Notes under the pieces: model-generated
The model's database searches: none
The model's input: the letters and a program-made list of their open reading frames with translations, nothing else
What the model was told of the DNA's origin: nothing
Part shown: piece by piece, positions 11,788-23,435 of the stretch
Layout: each line of letters opens with the position of its first letter
Position numbering within the stretch: the stretch's first letter is position 1
Assembly (NCBI GenBank): GCA_964036195.1
Contig: OZ038451.1
Location: forward strand, 31,079,927 to 31,143,926
Origin: Sphaerolaimus hirsutus
Lineage: Eukaryota; Nematoda; Chromadorea; Monhysterida; Sphaerolaimidae
Direction of reading: 5' to 3'
Length of the DNA: 64,000 nucleotides
Made by a program: the position numbers and the translations under genes

Positions 11788-12694
11788 GCGGCCCGCACAC
11801 TAGTTGACACATGTGCGTCAAGTGGTCTGTGTCAACTCAGATTTCGACTTCACGTGTCGCACAGCGATCTTTAAATGCACATGCGGCAATGTTGAAATAT
11901 AAACATTACTGCAAGTGCATTGGAAGCCCACTCTGCGACAAGTGAAGCCAAAATCTGAGTTGACACAGACCAGTTGGCACAGACCAGTTGACACAGACCA
12001 GTTGACACAGACCAGTTGACACAGACCAGTTGACACAGACCAGTTGGCACAGACCAGTGTGCACAGACCAGTTGGCACAGACCAGTTGGCACAGACCAGT
12101 TGACACAGACCAGTTGACACAGACCAGTTGACACAGACCAGTTGACACAGACCAGTTGACACAGACCAGTTGACACAGACCAGTTGACACAGACCAGTTG
12201 GCACAGACCAGTTGGCACAGACCAGTTGGCACAGACCAGTTGACACAGACCAGTTGACACAGACCAGTTGACACAGACCAGTTGACACAGACCAGTTGGC
12301 ACAGACCAGTTGGCACAGACCAGTTGGCACAGACCAGTTGACACAGACCAGTTGACACAGACCAGTTGACACAGACCAGTTGGCACAGACCAGTTGGCAC
12401 AGACCAGTTGGCACAGACCAGTTGACACAGACCAGTTGACACAGACCAGTTGACACAGACCAGTTGACACAGACCAGTTGACACAGACCAGTTGACACAG
12501 ACCAGTTGACACAGACCAGTTGACACAGACCAGTTGACACAGACCAGTTGGCACAGACCAGTTGGCACAGACCAGTTGGCACAGACCAGTTGACACAGAC
12601 CAGTTGACACAGACCAGTTGACACAGACCAGTTGACACAGACCAGTTGACACAGACCAGTTGACACACGTGTGTCAACTGGTGTGCGGACCGCC
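11788..12694. mobile_element. Family L element carrying an expanded minisatellite
   Basis: Ends GGCGGCCCGCACACTAGTTG and (inverted) GGCGGTCCGCACACCAGTTG form terminal inverted repeats. Within them about 11960-12664 is a tandem array (separate entry) whose unit is a permutation of the AGTTGACAC found just inside each end. The array therefore looks like an amplification of the element's own subterminal sequence. No flanking duplication is clear. Confidence 0.65.
11960..12664. repeat. 14-bp minisatellite, about 50 units
   Basis: Unit GACACAGACCAGTT with frequent GGCACAGACCAGTT variants, about 705 bp in all. The unit length is not a multiple of three and contains no stop in any minus-strand frame, so all three frames stay open. 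The resulting 250-330 residue Cys/Val/Trp-rich frames are artefacts of the repeat. The right-arm locus (36290-36572) has only about 20 units, so this is a VNTR. Confidence 0.95.
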
Positions 12695-13271
12695 AATGCA
12701 GTGCGGTGCGTGCGATCTGCGTGCGATCTGCGTGCGATCTGCAGTGCAGCGCGTCTCTGCGCGGGGATTTGGTCGCGCCGCCGCCGTCGAGCCCACACTA
12801 ATGTCCCAAATTAGAATGCAGTGTTCCCCTGCGCTACTCGGTGCCCTTGCGCACATTGGCCAGTGCGGCTTGCACCGGCGTCGGCTAGAATCATTACGGC
12901 ATGATGAATTGGGGGAAATGAGCCCAAGTTGATAGGGCGTATTTTGGCCATTGACATTCAATGCAATTTACATCTTTTGCGCTGTCATTGATTTTATTGT
13001 CTTGTCAGTTGACATATTTGACAATTGCATCCATTGTTCACGTCATGCAGTTCTTTGATAATAATTAAAAGCGAGCGTCAGTTCCTCAAGGAGCCAAGTT
13101 TAAACTTTTAACTTTACGTCAACTTTGACGCCTGTGGTAGCGGCACCTGCTATGTCCAGTTTTGTGTGTATGCGTATCGATGGCACATAATTAGGACCAA
13201 GACATTGCCTTAATGATCTTACAACTCTGGCACAGCCGCCAGCTGCTGGCACCCCAAATACAGCAGATAAT
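12695..13271. other. Unique stretch, no recognised feature
   Basis: Matched by about 35704-36265. It includes a GC-rich patch (12695-12860) and otherwise AT-rich DNA. No reading frame has coding character and I see no repeats with defined ends. Confidence 0.4.
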
Positions 13272-13748
13272 CAGGGTTGTTGGAAGTACTGAACTTTTTT
13301 CAAAGTAAACGTAAACGTAAAGTATTTATTTTTCCGCACCACTGAGTACAGAAAACGTAAAATAAAAAATTTTTACACGCTGCGTAAATGGTTAGTAAAC
13401 GTAATTACCAGTATTTTTACTCAGGAGAAACGTAAAAGTGACAATCTCTATTGATTTTGTACCTAGGACGATGTAAAAGTGAAAGCAAGAGTCATCTCTT
13501 TCCGTACCCATTGCAACTTATATCATTTCTCCTGCCATTTTTGCAGCCGTTTTATTTAGTTTGAGTGGTTTTTGCTTTTTTCCACCCCAAATTTTTAAAA
13601 AAATTACGTTTGGTGTACTCGCGTACTTTCAAAAAATACGCGAGTAAGTGAGTACAGGTATTTTTTCGGGATGAAACGTGAACGTATTTACTGTGTACTC
13701 GAGTATACGTATTTATTGAGTAAACGTAAATACGTTTTAACAACTATG
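13272..13748. mobile_element. Family E (ACGTAAA) element
   Basis: Ends CAGGGTTGTTGGAAGTACTG and (inverted) CATAGTTGTTAAAACG enclose GTAAACGTAAA repeats. The flanking 8-mers CAGATAAT (13264-13271) and CGGATAAT (13749-13756) match at seven of eight positions. Counterpart 35238-35703. No coding capacity. Confidence 0.82.
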
Positions 13749-14494
13749 CGGATAATGCCTGACGCCACTGTCTCAAATCAGCGTACCCCCAGTCACATCT
13801 GTCCCTTAGTTAACAACTTCAGGCGCACATTAGCTTCCACGGCCCGATGCATGCGCCAGCACTTGGCACTTTGCCACACTCGCGAACAATGTGCCCAACT
13901 GCAATCGGATCACATTCTACTATGCAGTTATTCGAAATGGGTGCGTTAATGCTACATTTCAACGTGCATACTAAGTGATATGCAAATGCCCCGCTGCAGA
14001 CTGCGATATGGCTAGTGACGAAATTAACTACTGGCGCTGCTCATTTGTAATGCGTATTATATGTATAGCGCCTGCTTTCAGCCACTGCGGGTAGTTTCCT
14101 CCTGCCGGAAATGCATAGTTTTGCGTCGTTTGTTTATAAAAAAGAAAATGCAAAATCGTGGCCACGGCTCGTATTTGTGAGATATAGACATTTCCCTTGC
14201 TTGTCATGTACTTTTTGAAAGGAGAAGTGTTATATTGCGCGCTATCAAAAATGTACAATGATATCTTGACAGAGCACTCTCATTTTTCCATTTTTGTTCA
14301 TATTCACGTGTGCGTTACGAGAACCTCTTCGACGGCGCTTTGTTGCAAACAGCTCAATCAAGGGCGTGACGCTTTTATGTATTACAAAATATCGAGTTTG
14401 CAACAAGTTTCATTTTTAGTTGACGTAAGCTAATCTAAAGTGTCAAGGTTGCAGTTCGAAAAACTCGCGCCATGAGTGAGTTGGGTGAACAGAA

Positions 14495-14902
14495 TGTGGC
14501 CACGCAAGCTATTTAGTTTTCATGGTTCCAATTGAAAACTCGTTCAAAAACCGAATGGTGACGCGAACGCTGATTGGGCTCATACACGCTAGTTGACATC
14601 AACACCAGATGTCAACTGGTGCCGATCCCGATCCAAAGCTTGCTGATGAGTCGACAATGACGTTCAAACGCAAGCTTTGAATTGGAACGGACCAGTTGAC
14701 ATTTGGTGTCGATGTCAACTAGCATGTGGCCAATTGACGCTTCCACCATCCCGCAACTGACCACTTAGACTCAGCGCACTAGTACTGGATGCAATTTTTA
14801 TTTGACAGAAACGATCAGTCCATGAACTACTGTTTGAGGAGATGGACAAAATTTCGGTGGAGTTTTCAAACTGGAACCATGAAGACTAGCTTGTGTGGCG
14901 CC
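14495..14902. mobile_element. GTGGCCACGCAAGCTA element with nested TAGTTGACATC element
   Basis: Outer ends TGTGGCCACGCAAGCTA and (inverted) TGGCGCCACACAAGCTAG are relatives of the 8176-8378 element. Inside, about 14588-14730, a second inverted-repeat element has ends CTAGTTGACATC and near-palindromic CACCAGATGTCAACTGG arms. In the right arm (33165-34040) the outer element additionally contains a family H insertion. Confidence 0.65.
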
Positions 14903-14918
14903 AACGGTGGGTGAACAC

Positions 14919-15525
14919 TAGGGCTCGAACTCGACTCGACTCGACTCGACTCGACTCGACTCGACTCGACTCGACTCGACTCGACTCGACTCGACTCGTG
15001 ACTCGAGGGTAAAACAGAGTACCGACTCGACTCGTCTGACTCGACTGTAAAAATATGGCACAAACTCGAGGTTTTTGCCTGACTCGACTCGAAATTTTGG
15101 CTAATTTCGAGTCATGGTTTCCATTGAAAAATGTCCTAAAAAATCAATTTTGATATGAACTTTTTAACATTTTTATCAAAAAATTTGCGCGTGAGCGCGC
15201 ATTTCCACACCACATGTGTGATATATTTGTAGCAACATGAGTGATAAAAAGTTCTATTTTTGCTTTATCTTGATATTCAAATGAACTGTTGGCATTTAGA
15301 CTTCATAAGGTGTGTGAAAACATTGGAAGAAAAACCAGTATCAGAAATTTCTGCAAGGGTCATACCAAAAAGTAATGCATCCGACTCGACTCGCGACTCG
15401 AGATTTTTGCCAGACTCGACTCGACTTTTCACTGGCTTGCCTGACTCGACTCGCCGACTCGACCGGAAAAAATTTGGGGTTGCGACTCGAACTTGAATTT
15501 GAAAAAAATCGAGTTTCGAACCCTA
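14919..15525. mobile_element. Family C (GACTC) element
   Basis: Ends TAGGGCTCGAACTCGA and (inverted) TAGGGTTCGAAACTCGA. Flanking 8-mers GTGAACAC (14911-14918) and CTGAACAC (15526-15533) match at seven of eight. The left part is a pentanucleotide (ACTCG) array of about 15 units, echoed at 15060-15090 and 15378-15490. The right-arm copy (32841-33150) is half as long. Confidence 0.85.
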
Positions 15526-16093
15526 CTGAACACACTCGCATTCATTTCACAGGTGGTTTCGTTGGCGCGAACACCCGCATGCTCGCCGCTCTCGCTGTCA
15601 CTTCCTATACTCGGCCGACCGCACGCTATGCATTTTTCTGAAATAAACACTTCATCATTACGTCATCATGCGTTAATAAAATAAATACTGTTTCTGTAAA
15701 ACAAGAAAAAAGGTTGCAGAACGCTTGTACGCGACTCTGCCTTTCTATTTTTAATTTTTTTTGGTAGAAGTGCGTACACTGGTAAAAGTAATTTCATAGA
15801 ATCCACTATGACATAAGTAATTTTGAGCGCATACTTAGCGGTCGGCCGAGTATAGCACTTTGAGCTGGCTGGCGGCAACTGGCACAGGGGCGTTCTGTGC
15901 TAATTGAGTCAGTGCTGCCCCAGTTGCGCACTGCATACAAAAAGTGCCTGTGACGTCCACACTGGAGTCTAGTGAAGACCCAGACCCTGTAAAAGATCCT
16001 GTAAAGTGTCAAACGTCATGCAAAGTGTCAAACGTCATGTAAACGACCCTGTAAAATGTCATGTGTCATGCAAGAAAATAAAAATTGCATTAA
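15526..16093. other. Unique stretch with a family K fragment
   Basis: Matched by the right arm at about 31270-31797. At 15975-16070, CCAGACCCTGTAAAAGATCC and repeated GTCAAACGTCATG are the left part of a family K element. No gene is supported. Confidence 0.45.
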
Positions 16094-16587
16094 TGGAGCG
16101 ATTACAGCTCGGGCGTAAAATTCCAGCGTAAAATTCCATCGCAAAATTGATTACATAAAAGTGGATGATGATACAGGTCTGCAATTTTTCATGGAGAATA
16201 TGTTTATCAATACCTTCATTTTGTGCGAGAGTCGTCATCCACAGTCACTGCCATTTGATTGTGGAAATTCAAAAATTTCTATTTTACGCTGGAATTTTAC
16301 GCCAGCTGAAGAAAAGTCAATTCTACGCCAGGTGATTGCATGCAATGACATAGCGTAAAATTGATTTTTCTTCAGCTGGCGTAAAATTCCAGCGTAAAAT
16401 AGAAATTTTTGAATTTCCACAATCAAATGGCAGTGACTGTGGATGATGACTCTCGGACAAAATTAAGGTATTGATAAACATATTCTCCATGAAAAATTGC
16501 AGACCTGTATCATCATCCACTTTTATGTAATCAATTTTGCGATGGAATTTTACGCTGGAATTTTACGCCCGAGCTGTAATCGTAACA
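16094..16587. mobile_element. Long-hairpin MITE, left arm only
   Basis: Almost the whole 494 bp is an inverted repeat: arms of about 220 bp carrying GCGTAAAATTCCAGCGTAAA face each other across a short loop near 16335-16355. TAA flanks both ends (16091-16093 and 16588-16590), and the right arm near 31255 has the empty site with one TAA. A 3-bp TAA duplication fits PIF/Harbinger; TA alone would fit Tc1/mariner. Transcripts would fold into a long double strand. Confidence 0.9.
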
Positions 16588-17368
16588 TAAAACAAAAAGA
16601 ACGATACAGGACTTGGCAGCAAGCCAAAATTTCGCTATCGTTCTATAAATGGGTTGAAAATAGTTCAAATAGATTAAAAATAAAGGTATCACCACGTATT
16701 TAGTCTATTTTAGCTATTTTGAACCCGTTTATAGAGCGATTTCGAAATTCTGGGCGATTTCGGCTTTTACAAAGTACTGAACTTAAAGTTGCTTTTTTAC
16801 TACCCGCTGAATACAGAAAACTTTAAAGTAAAATGTTTTACTTTTACACTGCGTAAAGGGTGAGTAAATTACTTTTCTTCAAGGGAAAAAGTAAAATTAA
16901 GTTTTTTTCTCACAGAAAACGTAAAACTGAGTACTTTTACTGACAGAAAATGTAAAAGCGAGTATTGTTTCTTACAGAAAATGTGAAACTGAGTATTTTT
17001 GAACTTTTACTTTGGAAGACCTTCCTGTAAATACCCTTTAAGATACGTTTTCTGTACTCGCGTACTTTCTAAAAGTACACGTAAAGATGAGTAGCTGTAT
17101 TTTTCTCTGGAGGAAACGTAACGTATTTACTCGGCACTCGAGTACACATATTTTTCAGGTAAACGTAAATACGTTTTAACAACTATGCATTGAGATGAGC
17201 ATTACATTAGAGTACGATCGACCCAGCCAAACTTGATGATACTGCAATGCACATGGGGTAAATACATTTATTTACTATTAATTCTATTTTTTACCCATAT
17301 CTAAGTGCACGGGGAGCTACCGTTGAAAAGAAATCCTCTGTAGAAATTGAAGTTAAATCGGTATTATA
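16588..17368. repeat. Family E-type ACGTAAA repeats without clear left end
   Basis: From about 16770 to 17190 the sequence is rich in GTAAAACTGAGTA and CGTAAATACG motifs and finishes in CGTTTTAACAACTATG, a family E terminus. The left end is not resolvable. The corresponding right-arm region (about 30985-31040) lacks almost all of it. Confidence 0.55.
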
Positions 17369-17926
17369 CAGGGTGTGGCAATTTAGACGTACCCTATAAA
17401 GTTTTGAATAACTTGTCACTGGCTAGTCGGATTAACGTCAAATTTTAGGTCAACATTAACAACTAAATAGAAAAAAAGCCCTGAAAATATGGCTGCGATA
17501 GCTCCACTCGTTCTCAAGTTATTCATGGAAGCGTGTAATTGTCACTTTTCCACCACCTAGCTTTACGACCAATTACGCAAGCGCCCGCCGATTTCCTTAT
17601 GGGCTTAGCGAATTGGTGGCGGGCGTGCACGCATTTAGGCATGCAGCTGCGAAAAGAAAATCACAAAAAAAAACCTGAAAAACAATCGGATCCCGATCCC
17701 GGTCCCGAGAAGTCAATCCCGTTTGAACTATATCACAAGGTGGTGGAAAAGTGACAATTACGCGTTCGCATGAATAACTATCGTAGTTAGTTAGCTATCG
17801 CAGCCATATTTTCAGGGCTCCTTTCCTATTTAGTTGTTAATGTTGACCTAAAATTTGACGTTAATCCGACTACCCAGTAACAAGTTATACAAAACTTTAT
17901 GGGGTCCTTTTAAATTGCCGCACCCT
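17369..17926. mobile_element. Inverted-repeat element, CAGGGTGTGGCAATTT ends
   Basis: Ends CAGGGTGTGGCAATTTA and (inverted) AGGGTGCGGCAATTTA lead into arms of about 190 bp that pair nearly throughout, including TTTCAGGGCT and AACTAAATAG motifs. Flanks suggest TA or TATA duplication. Absent from the right arm. The 150-bp middle (17560-17740) encodes nothing recognisable. Confidence 0.78.
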
Positions 17927-18237
17927 ATATGTAGGTAAATATTTTGTGCGATTTCCTGGTAGGTTAAGACTATGCTATCCCCTGGTTCATAATTCGTTTT
18001 CTGTTTTTTAGAAACTTTAGCCCATTAACATCCAAGTGAAATCAAACTGACAATTCACATCGACCCAGGTGGCATCAAACCAACAAGAAATCCCCCGCGC
18101 GTGTTGCATTCAGTCGCACCTGCGCAGTGCTGCCGTTTTACAGCTACTGTCCCTGGTGACCTTGTGCGAGAATGTATGCAGTTGTTCACTTGTCATTGTC
18201 ACTAGTGGTGCGAAAACGCCGGCAAAATGGCGCTCTG

Positions 18238-18709
18238 GTGCCACTCCCAGACCCTGTAAAAAACCTTGTAACGTGTCAAATGTCATGCAAAGTGTCAAAC
18301 GTCATGCAAAGTGTCAAACGTCATGTAAACGACCCTGTAAAATGTCATGTGTCACGCAAAAAGATAAAAATCGCATTTAAAAAAAATTAAGGAACGATAC
18401 TGGCCTTGACAGTCAGACAAAATTTCGAAATCGTTCTATAAATGGGTTGAAAATAGCTTAAAGATATTTAAAAAATAGGTGTATTACCATGTATTTAGTC
18501 TATTTTAGCTATTTTCAACGCGTTTATAGAACAATTTCGAAATTTTGGCCAGCTGCCAATTCACATATTGTTCTTTTTATTTATATTTGTATGCGATTTT
18601 TATATTTTTGCATGAAACATGAAATTTTACAGGGTCTTTTACATGACGTTTGACACCTTGCATAACATTTGACACTTTACAGGGTCTTTTACAGGGTCTG
18701 GGAGTGCCT
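18238..18709. mobile_element. Family K element (CCTGTAAAATGTC)
   Basis: Ends TGCCACTCCCAGACCCTG and (inverted) GGCACTCCCAGACCCTG enclose repeated GTCAAATGTCATG units in opposite orientations. A nested palindrome with AAATTTCGAAATCGTTCTAT occupies about 18390-18580. Right-arm counterpart 30229-30681. Non-coding. Confidence 0.75.
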
Positions 18710-18827
18710 CCTGGGTGCTACACACAGCCGAAAAATAAATGCCAGTCGCGGGGCGGCAGATGCACAAGGGCCATTTTGTCAGTTGTATTTAGTTCACGTG
18801 AATTTTTTATCCTTTGCCAACACACAC

Positions 18828-18986
18828 GCACGCTAGTTTACCATGATGATATGCTCAACCATTTCAGTAAACTGTTTAGACAAAACAGTACAAAACACTG
18901 TACAGATTTGTACAGTGTTTCATGCTGTTTTGTCAAAACAGTTTACCAATATGGTCAAGCATTTGATGTTGGTAAACTAGTGGGTG
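18828..18986. mobile_element. Small MITE, CACGCTAGTTTACCA ends
   Basis: A 159-bp inverted repeat whose arms include ACTGTTTTGTC and its complement; nearly the whole element can fold. Right-arm counterpart about 29949-30108. Confidence 0.7.
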
Positions 18987-19034
18987 TGGACCCTCAAGTG
19001 GCGCTGGGCAGGCCGCGGACTTCTTCGCTCTGTG

Positions 19035-19310
19035 ATTAGGGTACCAAAAATCTCTGGGAGATTTATTTAACAAAATATAATTAATAAAAAAAATCACCTA
19101 TTTTATTATATTTGCTCCAGTTTTTTAAAGAGAGATTTAATTATATTTTATTTATGAAACAAAAATATAATTAAATATCTCATTTATATTTACTCATATT
19201 TTCTCAGCGTTTTTCAGAGAGATTTAATTATATTTTATTTTTTGAGATTTTCTGAGATTATATTTAATTATATTTTTTGAAAATCACCCATTTTTGGAAT
19301 CACGTAGTGT
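19035..19310. repeat. AT-rich repeat of TTTAATTATATTTT units
   Basis: GAGATTTAATTATATTTTAT units recur in both orientations between TAGGGTACCAAAAATCTC and an inverted CCAAAAATGGG. It is probably a degenerate inverted-repeat element; the counterpart is about 29640-29905. The target duplication is unclear. Confidence 0.5.
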
Positions 19311-20815
19311 GTTTCAAAAAGGCGCCAACAAGTAACCAAAGAGGCAAATGCTCCCGTGCCTGGGCGCCATTTTTTCCGCTTTTTACCATCGCCAGTGCTG
19401 CCAAATTGTGATAAGCCAAAGTGACAAATACCGCCAGTGTGGTGTGAAAATAATGTGACCATGTAATTTCCAATGGGTGGGGAATTCGATAGATTAAAAT
19501 TAGTTGCATTTACAGTTAGCTAAATAACATAGCTGCGCTGTGTGTGTAAATACAACAAAATTTCTGTTTTTGCATTTTCTATTTATATTTTGTAAATTTC
19601 CCGCCGCAGTCAGTGACTTGTTTGTCTTTTGCATGTTCTCTTGTTGGCGCATCTTTGCACATGCGTTGATTTCACGCGGCGAATTAAAAAGGGCAAAATT
19701 GGTGAATGGGTGCCAATTTTTGCGGTTCGGTGGCATGTTCATTTATGCATTTATCCATTTACGTGTTGCGGTTCATTGTGAAACTCCCCTGGCACCAAGA
19801 ATTTTGTATACATCGCCATCTTTGTAGCAATAATCAAATAATGTTTACTTGTACAAGTAAATTATCAGTTGAAATCGGAAAATAAATAATAATGCCATAC
19901 TTTAAGCCGTAATATAGTTTCAAACCGTACGAATCAAATCAAGTGCGTAGTTTGTGTATACAAAGCTGAAATAGTGCGCGTGCATGACTGGCAGTGATTT
20001 GTAAACTGGGCGGCCATGCCAGGGCACGAGTTGGCACCGGCCCTGTACGCATTGTTACAGACAATCGGATATGCTTGTAGGCTGCAAACTGCCGAGCTGC
20101 TGCACAGGGTGGTCCACATTGGAATCACTGTAGATTTTTTTACTACGGAAATTGTTCTCCCACTTAATGTTATTCAATATTAATTTCGTTGCGGAACCAA
20201 TTGAACGCCACAGCCAACATATGTATCGTATTTTTTCGAATAGAACGAGATACCTCCAATAAAATTGCAGGTGAAAAGGTTGATGAAAAAATAGAACGCC
20301 ACTCTTCTTAGAACAAATAAGGTATTCTAGTATGAAGATAAACAACAAATAAGTTCGTTCCCGACGAATTTTAGCTTCCAGCTGTTCTTTTTTGGCATCG
20401 CATTTATTACATTGCCTTCCCGAAATCATCGAAATTTCCGCCATTACCGCCATTACTTCAATTGTTCATTTTCAAACGGACCACCGTGTACGACGGCAGC
20501 TTTACACATGTTTTGGCTTTGGCTGCAGTAATTTGCAAGTTGCAAGCAATTAGCGCCGGCTAGCGCTGCGTGCAGCTTCGCCTGTGCCATAGTGCACTTA
20601 ACAAGTGATAATTAGGGTGCAGCATGCGTAAAAATTGCCACGCTGCTCATGCATTATTCATCTGAGTCAGTCACACGCCTAACTGTACACGGTGGCTACT
20701 TTAAATTGGAAAATTGAGAAAATTTGAAATAGTTTGAAATGAGAGCTGACGAAACATTAGATTAGCCCAACCCTAAAAATTTTCCAAATATTTTTTGTGT
20801 GCGATACAATTGGGA
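19311..20815. other. Unique stretch, gene not recognised
   Basis: Matched in the right arm by about 27480-29640, where a family A element (27581-28242) is additionally inserted. At 20222-20335, family I-like units (AATAGAACG, CCTCCAATAAAATTGCAGG) are present without both ends. Open frames of 60-130 codons recur in both arms, simply because the arms are copies; none has coding character. Confidence 0.45.
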
Positions 20816-20932
20816 AACTCCCAGACATTGTAAAATGCCCTGTAAAAATCCGTTTGTCAATTTCCGTAGCATTTTCAACTTTGCATGATATTTGACATTT
20901 TACAGGGCATTTTACAGGGGCACCGGGTTGTG
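20816..20932. mobile_element. Small family K element
   Basis: An inverted repeat of about 117 bp from GGAAACTCCCAGACATTG to CATTTTACAGGGGCACC. Its arms contain CCTGTAAAA and TTTTACAGGG. Counterpart about 27335-27435. Confidence 0.6.
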
Positions 20933-21145
20933 ATTGTCAACAGGCTGGACTTTTGAAGTTCCCTTCCACCCCAAGTGCACTTGCGCAGTGCAGCGCATAG
21001 CATAGCAATTAAACACACGCATCAGACCAATTTCCATAGCACTGCCATGCAAACTCGTCTGGGTCATGGAGGCTGGCTGCTGGTTCCATTCCACTGCACT
21101 TTATGTGCACTTTTGGTGCAGGTTTGTGGAACACTTAACTTTACT

Positions 21146-21300
21146 AGAGCCTGTAAAATGCCCTGGGAAATATCAAATGTCATGTAAAGTTTCTAAAGTC
21201 ATGCTAAATGCTTTTAAAAATGGCGCTTTTTCAAGGGCATTTTACATGAATTTTGACACTTTGAATGACATTTGACAGTTTACAAGGTCTGAGAGTACTT
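21146..21300. mobile_element. Small family K element
   Basis: An inverted-repeat unit of about 150 bp from AGAGCCTGTAAAATGCCC to CAGTTTACAAGGTCTGAGAG. The counterpart, about 26970-27122, has the same structure with scattered differences. Confidence 0.6.
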
Positions 21301-21619
21301 CCAGATAAAAGTTTGTATCAATTTGGTCCGCGAACAAAATACTGAACAAAATGAAGTCATTATTTAGACTGTTCATATCGTGGTAATCGTGTTGAATGGG
21401 TGTTTTGTCATTTTATGCATGAATGCATGTTTTCAAGTGAACGCCATTTCATTGTGAGATTTGTAACTAATTTGTTCTGTGCGTCTTATATAAATGTGAC
21501 CCTAATCTTGTACACATCCACTTATGTTCGACATGACGAACTAAAGTATCAAATTTATGCATACATATTTTCAAATAGGTAGTGTGATACTATGTACCAA
21601 ACCTCGGCTCAACACAAAG

Positions 21620-22110
21620 GCTATTTACACAGGTCCCGGCCGGGGACCGGGACCCGGCAAAAAATAATTTTTTTCAAAAATGAATAATTGGCGTGTATGG
21701 GTTGTTTGCATGTTAATTAGGTGAATTATCACCAAATTAGCATGCACAAAATTTTTGCGAGATGGTGACATGCGCTGATGCAAAGTTTTTTTGGGGGGTG
21801 TATAGTTTTTTTCGATTTGTCTCAAATGTGGCATGTGTGTACTCCTTCGTTTACTGAGTACACATGCCAAATTTCAGCTCAGCACCATTAACGTTTGTCA
21901 TTTTATTCACACTTCAATTTTTTTCAATCACTGTATTTTTGTATAGTGATCGAAATTCTGCCGGGGTCCGGTCCCCGGCAACGTTGAAATGGCCCCGACC
22001 GGGGTCAAACGTCCCCGGTGAGAAATTTTTTTTCTTCAGTAAACAAAGAATTTTGGTCCCCAACCGGGGACGTTTGTCCCCGACAGGGGACAAATTTTTA
22101 GTCTGGTCGT
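21620..22110. repeat. CCCCGG-rich repeat segment, left arm only
   Basis: Short GGTCCCCGGC-type units occur at 21630-21656 and 21958-22090 around an AT-rich middle, suggesting another element with repeat-built ends; exact termini are not resolved. The right arm has unrelated sequence with a 101-bp family H element at the equivalent position (about 26395-26650). Confidence 0.45.
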
Positions 22111-23301
22111 GTTAGTGTTTATTGAAAAAAAAAATACAATTTATAGGAAAAATACAATTTATATGGTTCACCTGCAAACCTTATTTAAAAACACTCAAAA
22201 AATTTCCATGGGCACGCGCAAATCGATCTTCTCATCTCACTGAGTTTGCGCGGTACTTAAATAGCGAATTCAGGTGAACGTAAATCAGTCCAATTGTCAA
22301 CTGCATGCAGACATTCAACGCGGGTCGCTAATGTGCAATTTGTTTCCTTCCATTAACTTCACTTCCGCTCAATTCAATTCGAAAATTGAATTTCAACATC
22401 GCTGCATTTTTCCTTTGTTTGCCAATCTTATTAGTTTTTTTCTCAATGCCAGGTTAGCCGATTCTGTACGATAGTTTCGTAGGCTCAACTTTGGTATGTA
22501 TTTATGCTCTGTCGGTGAAAATCAAAATTGCAAAAAGTCATTTTTGATTTATGGGCAAAATTGATCGCTTTTGAAGATTGCGTTTGGCGAAATGAACGGC
22601 CTTGATTTGTAAATTGAAACTTGATGGATTCTGAAATTGATATTTGTCACTCTAACACTTTCACGACTACTTCACACTTATTCTACTTCTACAAGACCGT
22701 TTCTTCTCATTTTGCCGGCTTTATATTATTCAGGAACAGATTTTACAATGTATGAACGTAGAAATCGTAGATTGTATCCGCCTTTTACAGTGCCGCGTAA
22801 AATGTAGGCATGGAGAAACATGCGTGTATTTACATTGTACATATGAGCTGACAGTGCGCATTTTATAGCCACTTTTTACGCACTTTACATGGGCGATTGC
22901 AAATTGGCCGCGCCGTGGCCCGCAAATGGCACGGTATGTTCCCAACTCGTCATAATCCATGTTGTCATGTTTTGAGTGGCCAAGCGCCGAATCGTTGTGG
23001 AAATGTTTTTGACACATAAATAAGCTCGGCAGACAACACACTTTGTATGAAACCTACCATAGTCCACCCAAATAATGAACAAAAAATTTTACGGTTTTGT
23101 CCATCATATTTTTGTCGTTTTTATTATGGAAAAATTAATAACAAAATTTACCAGAAGATTTTATTCATTTAGATATGGTAGGATTCTGCGAAAAAGTATG
23201 CTGTCCACTCTATTCATTCATTTCACTATACTCTGTATGTGTTTAATGACGAGCTATGACGAGTATGACAATGAAAGTGTATGACGAGTCGGCACTGTGA
23301 C
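22111..23301. other. Unique stretch at inner end of left arm
   Basis: Matched by 23642-23929 plus 25315-26390 of the right arm. Position 23025-23032 (CTCGGCAG) is the empty site of the right-arm family B insertion. No gene is supported. Confidence 0.5.
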
Positions 23302-23435
23302 CATAGCGGATTTTGGGGTTAGCATTTTAGGGGGGGGGGGGTCAGCCGGTCAGCACGCGTTAATAACTCGGGAACCGCTTGGCGAAAAATGTTGAAATTT
23401 GGATATGTTATGGTTTCAGGTCGGGGTTAATATCA
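23302..23435. other. Contig 2 end with no partner
   Basis: After ACTGTGAC at 23294-23301 the sequence departs from contig 3, which begins only 6 bp beyond the matching point. It contains an 11-base G run at 23331-23341. Confidence 0.6.

Larger units (their letters stand above)
4338..23301. repeat. Left arm of ~20 kb inverted duplication
   Basis: This segment is matched in reverse complement, in order, by 23642-46431. Paired landmarks: 4290-5081 with 45688-46431; 7918-9052 with 41547-42481; 10533-10927 with 39510-39909; 11557-11719 with 36812-36975; 13272-13748 with 35238-35703; 14919-15525 with 32841-33150; 22741-22761 with 25589-25609. Similarity is high by eye, with clean indels at transposon insertions. 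The pair ends within 6 bp of the start and at the very last base of contig 3, which suggests allelic contigs rather than a chromosomal palindrome. Confidence 0.93.

Noticed and set aside
11960..12664. CRISPR-like array
   Set aside because: Units are contiguous 14-mers with no spacers and the setting is eukaryotic.
11818..12798. Three overlapping 248-326 codon minus-strand frames rich in Cys, Val and Trp
   Set aside because: They are read-outs of a 14-bp tandem repeat with no stop in any frame; length follows repeat number, which differs between the two copies.
14925..14998. Telomere-like repeat
   Set aside because: A pentamer (ACTCG) confined within transposon termini with an 8-bp target duplication; not chromosome-end sequence.
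19311..20815. Gene conserved between the two arms (matching frames at 19300-19509/29412-29666 and 20055-20453/28467-28706)
   Set aside because: Conservation follows from the arms being copies; substitutions are not codon-biased by eye and no splice structure emerges.
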